A stretch of 8,351 nt of DNA from Candidatus Cloacimonadota bacterium (GTDB lineage Bacteria > Cloacimonadota > Cloacimonadia > Cloacimonadales > WRIO01). Shown one piece after another: positions 5,307 to 8,351 of this stretch (the stretch's first letter is position 1; every line of letters starts with the position of its first letter). The notes beneath the pieces were generated by a model. The model had not been told where the DNA came from, searched no databases, and saw only the letters and a list, made by a program, of their open reading frames with translations. The stretch lies in NCBI GenBank assembly GCA_009782695.1, contig WRIO01000035.1:1-8351 (forward strand), in the 5' to 3' direction. Both the position numbers and the translations under genes were made by a program.

Positions 5307-6296
5307 TCATGGTAATGTAAACCTAAAAATTGTTCGGCTCAAGATCATCACAAATATCAGCCCCAGAGCCACATACAAGAAGTAGATAAATAGCTCTTTG
5401 TGTTCATATAGCACATTTGATTTGATTTCTGTCTTTTCGAGCCTGTCTATCTCGGCGAAAATGTCTTGCAGCTGCTCTGTGCTAGAGGCTATGGCAGCCC
5501 TATTTGTGCCACCAATCTCTGCTATCTTGTGCAATGCATTTATGTCCATATCGATATTTACTTTGCGATATTGCAAACCAAAGATGGGGTGCTGATAGGG
5601 GAAGTCAACTTGCCCCTTTGAACCGATACCGATAGCATAAACCTTGATACCAAAAGTCTTTGCCAGCTCTGCAGCACTATTTGGGTCTATCTGCCCAGCA
5701 TTATTTACACCATCAGTGAGCAGGATGATTATCCGTGATTTAGCGGGGGAGTCTTTTAGTCGGGACACGCCGATAGCTATACCATTACCGATAGCTGTTT
5801 GCCCTTCGGGATCTGCCTTTATATCACTGATGATCATGTTTAGGGCACTAAAATCGTTTGTAAGGGGGACTAGCGAATAGGCATAAGTGCCAAAGGTTAT
5901 CACCGAAAACCTATCATCAGGGCGGTTCTTAACAAAGTTTTTTACCACATCTTTTGCCACTTCGATTCTATTGTTTGGGCGAAAATCAACCGCCTGCATA
6001 CTACCCGAAATGTCTATCACTAGGGCTATATCTATACCGAAAGTGGTATGCTCGCGGCGCTCTAAGGTAAATCGCGGACGAGCTAAGGCTATCACTATAA
6101 ATACTATGACAGCTGATTTTGCCGCCATAGGTAAAAACCGCAAGAATGAACTTCTTTTTTGGAAAAGTTTTATCACAGAGAGATTTGAAAAGACGATTTT
6201 GGGGGTAAACCTCTTGTATGACCATAAATCATAGAGTATCACTACGGGGACTATCAGTAGAGCCCAAAACCAATGCGGATATAAAAAATTATACAT
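5307..6296 (-). CDS. batA: BatA, membrane-anchored von Willebrand factor A domain protein
   Basis: This 329-aa protein has the BatA layout: two N-terminal membrane segments (about 9-27 and 57-73) joined by a short loop, a vWA domain (about 88-285) and a C-terminal membrane helix (about 302-322). The MIDAS is intact: D95-I-S-G-S99, T167 in the G-Q-T-A-I-G loop, and D195 in L-L-T-D-G. The end of the domain has the characteristic 'IDRLEKTEI' (283-291). The domain is expected to bind a divalent metal and mediate protein contacts at the inner membrane. The family was first described through aerotolerance in Bacteroides fragilis; the molecular role here is inferred. It starts 3 bp after the previous stop. 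The next gene, batB, is separated by 392 bp of repeats, unusually long for an operon. Length and key residues are normal. Confidence 0.93.
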   Translation of the reverse strand: MYNFLYPHWFWALLIVPVVILYDLWSYKRFTPKIVFSNLSVIKLFQKRSSFLRFLPMAAKSAVIVFIVIALARPRFTLERREHTTFGIDIALVIDISGSMQAVDFRPNNRIEVAKDVVKNFVKNRPDDRFSVITFGTYAYSLVPLTNDFSALNMIISDIKADPEGQTAIGNGIAIGVSRLKDSPAKSRIIILLTDGVNNAGQIDPNSAAELAKTFGIKVYAIGIGSKGQVDFPYQHPIFGLQYRKVNIDMDINALHKIAEIGGTNRAAIASSTEQLQDIFAEIDRLEKTEIKSNVLYEHKELFIYFLYVALGLIFVMILSRTIFRFTLP

Positions 6297-6299
6297 GGT

Positions 6300-7472
6300 T
6301 TATTGGTCTCCTGTCTCGACCGGAGTCTCGTGGGCAAAGCCTCTAAAATAACCCTCCACCCAGTCTAGCACTGCCTTTGCTTCTGTAAACTCTGGGGTAA
6401 ATTTGGCAAACTTTATCTTGTCCATTTCTGTGAGGGTGTTTAATATTTGTTGCTTTGATTTCACTGCTGGCAAGACCTGTTTTATCTCGTAAGTGGTCAT
6501 TTCAGCTGCTTTTATCTTGTATTGCAACTCTAAAAAAATTCGCAGTATCAACGATAGCTCAAAGTAAAATTCCAGATATTGACCATCTTCGAGCAACCTT
6601 TTCTTCTTTAAAGCTGATAGCAGCTCCATGGCAATCATCCAGCTAGGTCTGTTATCCACTATCACCCGCTCTATCACCCTTTCTTTTGTTTTTAATTTCG
6701 TTAAAAAGTAGAACCCAGTGGCAATTAGTAATATGATGAGGATAGGTACAAAATAGTCCAGGAACTTCAATCTGAATTTTAAAGGAGGCTGTATATCTTT
6801 TAAAAACCCCATAATGTCTTTTATCTCTAGGGGGATATCGTCACTAGGCTTTTCGTCACCCGACAGAGAGGATTTTACTCGCACTGTAAACGGTTCAACA
6901 AATATAGTGTCGGGGACTCCTGCCTCCAAATTGTAAATAGGAATCTTGCCTAAATCCACATACCCCGTGTCAAAGACTGCTATTCTTAGGAGGTATTGCC
7001 ACGGTTTATCCTTCACAGGCTCTATCTCTCGCACCACCACCTTTGTCTCGTCAAAATCTCTCTGCACGAATAGTTTTTCTGGTTTGTGCTGGCTGAGGTC
7101 TATCGGGATTTCTATTATCTCACCGATATAGTAATCCTTGTGTATGGCAGGTGCTTTGATAGTGGTGGCTATGGCAAAGGTGAAAGAGATAAGGGCAATG
7201 AGGAGAATTATTATTTTTCCCGCTTTTACGGGAGAGGTGTGGCAGGCGTTAGCCTGACGGGGTGTGGGAAAATTCCCATCCAATTTGGAGGGGTGGACGC
7301 GCCAGCGGACGGGGTGGTTATGATAGATGTGGGTGATATGTCTACTTCGCAGAATGTGTATGATGTGAAATGTTTTATATCGTCCGAAGGACACCATAAC
7401 TTTTCCCCGCTCCTGTGGAGAGGGGTGGCAGGCGCTAGCCTGACGGGGTGTGGGCATAAAAAGTCTTTTCAT
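6300..7472 (-). CDS. Bat-operon membrane protein with repeat DNA inserted in its 5' end
   Basis: This is a 390-aa frame as it stands. From residue 87 it looks like a normal exported protein: a hydrophobic segment (87-102), an extracytoplasmic beta-rich domain (about 105-225), a transmembrane helix (about 240-257) and a helical cytoplasmic domain (about 275-380). The helical part has the pattern 'LL..LKKK.LLEDG....FYFELS.ILR.FLE', typical of the BatD-like/DUF4381-like proteins found between DUF58 and BatA genes. Residues 7-86 are translated interspersed repeats, with two copies of a TPRQA-x-ACH-x-SP motif. No ATG, GTG or TTG lies in frame just before the hydrophobic segment. The start at 7472 is chosen because it overlaps the DUF58 stop as ATGA. 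Joining residues 1-5 (MKRLF) to 87 onward gives a typical signal peptide, so I infer that the repeats split it. TAA is followed 3 bp later by batA. Exact function is unknown. Confidence 0.82.
   Translation of the reverse strand: MKRLFMPTPRQASACHPSPQERGKVMVSFGRYKTFHIIHILRSRHITHIYHNHPVRWRVHPSKLDGNFPTPRQANACHTSPVKAGKIIILLIALISFTFAIATTIKAPAIHKDYYIGEIIEIPIDLSQHKPEKLFVQRDFDETKVVVREIEPVKDKPWQYLLRIAVFDTGYVDLGKIPIYNLEAGVPDTIFVEPFTVRVKSSLSGDEKPSDDIPLEIKDIMGFLKDIQPPLKFRLKFLDYFVPILIILLIATGFYFLTKLKTKERVIERVIVDNRPSWMIAMELLSALKKKRLLEDGQYLEFYFELSLILRIFLELQYKIKAAEMTTYEIKQVLPAVKSKQQILNTLTEMDKIKFAKFTPEFTEAKAVLDWVEGYFRGFAHETPVETGDQ
6308..6312 (-). promoter_or_regulatory. Ribosome binding site of batA
   Basis: AGGAG on the minus strand lies 11 nt before the BatA ATG and inside the last codons of the upstream membrane-protein gene. 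It supports the start at 6296 and tight coupling of the two genes, which are only 3 bp apart. Confidence 0.75.
7215..7457 (-). repeat. Three-element repeat insertion inside the gene after DUF58
   Basis: On the minus strand this block holds three copies of the two-hairpin element, at 7454-7401, 7320-7271 and 7270-7215. The outer two carry CAGGC/GCCTG cassettes with loops TAGC and TAAC. The middle one carries the CGCTGGCG cassette and a CCAATTTGG-type second stem. Between them, 7321-7400 contains a CTGC-GAA-GTAG hairpin (7342-7352) and a GTCC-GAA-GGAC hairpin (7382-7392). The 7320-7215 part has the same element order as 2767-2871 and 5114-5287, although it lies in the opposite orientation. The whole block stays open in the frame of the host gene. 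I see no clear target-site duplication. Confidence 0.85.
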
Positions 7473-8347
7473 TTTCTTTTCTGTGCCCTCAGCTTAAAGA
7501 ATTTCATCAGGTCTTTTATATAAGGTCTGTTTGTGTATAGGTTTACCATATCTATGTTATTCTTTTTAAAAAACTCAGTCATCTCGCGATTTTTTATCTC
7601 TACCTCATCGCGATACAGTTGGCGGAGTTTTGGGTTTAGGGTGTTGACTGTAAAAAGATCACCTGTCTCTGGATCTACGAAGTCTATGATACCAGCAGCA
7701 GGCAAATCCATCTCAGCAGGGTCATTTATTTTGAAGGCAATCACATCGTGTTTTTTCGCAAGGATTTTTAGGCTGTGTTCGTAATCGTCTGCTATAAAAT
7801 CAGATAGGATAAAAATGATAGACTTTTTCTTTGTGATAGACCATATATGTTTGATAGCACTTTCCAGATTTGTTGTCTTTTCGGACACAGTGTAATAGAG
7901 TATATCGCGTATGATTTTGAGTGCGTTTTTCTTTCCTTTTCGTGGGGGAGAATATATCTCAGTTTTATCTGTAAAAAGCAGCATACCTACTTTATCATTG
8001 TTTGATAATGCCGAAAAAGAAAGGAGAGCGGCTATCTCAGCTATCAAGTCATTTTTTAGCATATTTTGCGTGCCAAAGAATGTGCTCGCACTACCGTCTA
8101 TCAAAAACAGGACATTTAACTCGCGTGTCTCTTTAAACTTTTTGATATAAGGATAGTTATAACGGGCTGTTACATTCCAATCTATCTCTTTAAAGCTATC
8201 ACCCGGCTGGTATTCACGCACTTCGGAAAACTCCAAACCATGCCCTTTGAACATAGAATGATATTCCCCAGAGAATATATCATTTACCAGCTTACGAGTG
8301 GTTATCTCTATCTTTCTTATCTTTTTTAGTATCTCAGATGTATCCAT
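7469..8347 (-). CDS. DUF58 family protein (vWA-like partner of MoxR)
   Basis: This 292-aa protein has the full DUF58 signature. Residues 27-72 carry the G-E-Y-x-S-x-F-K-G-x-G-x-E-F, V-R-E-Y-x-P-G-D and I-D-W-N-x-T-A-R motifs. A vWA-like fold follows, with a MIDAS-type D84-G-S-A-S88 after a hydrophobic strand and a second acidic loop at S182-D183. There is no signal peptide or membrane segment, so it should be cytosolic. In known Bat operons this protein is encoded between a MoxR AAA+ ATPase and the BatA/BatB proteins and is thought to act with MoxR in assembling or activating a membrane or periplasmic target; that role is inferred here. The ATG at 8347 lies 4 bp from the right edge, so its ribosome binding site is not visible. 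Its TGA overlaps the next gene's ATG (ATGA), which implies translational coupling. The length is normal for the family. Confidence 0.93.
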   Translation of the reverse strand: MDTSEILKKIRKIEITTRKLVNDIFSGEYHSMFKGHGLEFSEVREYQPGDSFKEIDWNVTARYNYPYIKKFKETRELNVLFLIDGSASTFFGTQNMLKNDLIAEIAALLSFSALSNNDKVGMLLFTDKTEIYSPPRKGKKNALKIIRDILYYTVSEKTTNLESAIKHIWSITKKKSIIFILSDFIADDYEHSLKILAKKHDVIAFKINDPAEMDLPAAGIIDFVDPETGDLFTVNTLNPKLRQLYRDEVEIKNREMTEFFKKNNIDMVNLYTNRPYIKDLMKFFKLRAQKRK

Positions 8348-8351
8348 ATTT

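Noticed and set aside
7086..7523. 145-codon plus-strand frame opposite the gene after DUF58
   Set aside because: It is a shadow of that gene and of repeats that stay open on both strands.
1..8351. tRNA, rRNA or transposase genes
   Set aside because: No cloverleaf, conserved rRNA segment, or transposase domain was recognised in any frame.

Overview
The window is the 3' part of a bacterial Bat (aerotolerance-type) operon on the minus strand, followed by a Xer-type tyrosine recombinase gene and one unrecognised small gene. Nearly all remaining DNA is short, hairpin-forming interspersed repeats. The gene order DUF58 - membrane protein - BatA - BatB - BatC is known from Bacteroidota, spirochaetes and several uncultured candidate phyla. 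The modest GC content, clear Shine-Dalgarno sites and very high repeat load would fit an uncultured lineage of that broad kind, but I cannot place it more precisely from this sequence.

Layout, reading in the direction of transcription from the right end: DUF58 protein (8347-7469); a signal-anchored membrane protein (7472-6300) that overlaps it by ATGA and carries about 240 bp of repeat DNA inside its 5' end; BatA (6296-5307); a 392-bp repeat-filled gap; BatB (4914-3892), whose last codons and stop lie in a repeat; a 356-bp repeat-filled gap; BatC, a TPR protein with a Gln-rich tail (3535-2876); a 431-bp gap made of repeats, including a 126-bp tandem duplication; a XerD-like recombinase (2444-1548); hairpin repeats; a 174-aa Cys-rich orphan (1388-864); a 23-bp-arm inverted repeat (787-833); a dif-like 28-mer (710-737); and a repeat island (1-615). 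No MoxR or BatD gene is inside the window.

The proteins should work together at the inner membrane. BatA and BatB are membrane-anchored von Willebrand A domain proteins with intact MIDAS motifs. BatC is an exported TPR protein. The DUF58 protein is a cytosolic vWA-like partner that normally acts with a MoxR AAA+ ATPase, whose gene would be expected just beyond the right edge.

The most unusual content is the repeat DNA. Several repeat families share one design: conserved flanks around a short stem whose two arms differ from copy to copy but always change together, closed by a conserved tiny loop (GAA on one strand, TTC on the other; less often GTA/TAC). At 3838-3909 four such hairpins with four different stems stand side by side. 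These repeats fill three of the bat gene junctions, supply the BatB stop codon, and have apparently split the signal peptide of the gene after DUF58 without breaking its frame.
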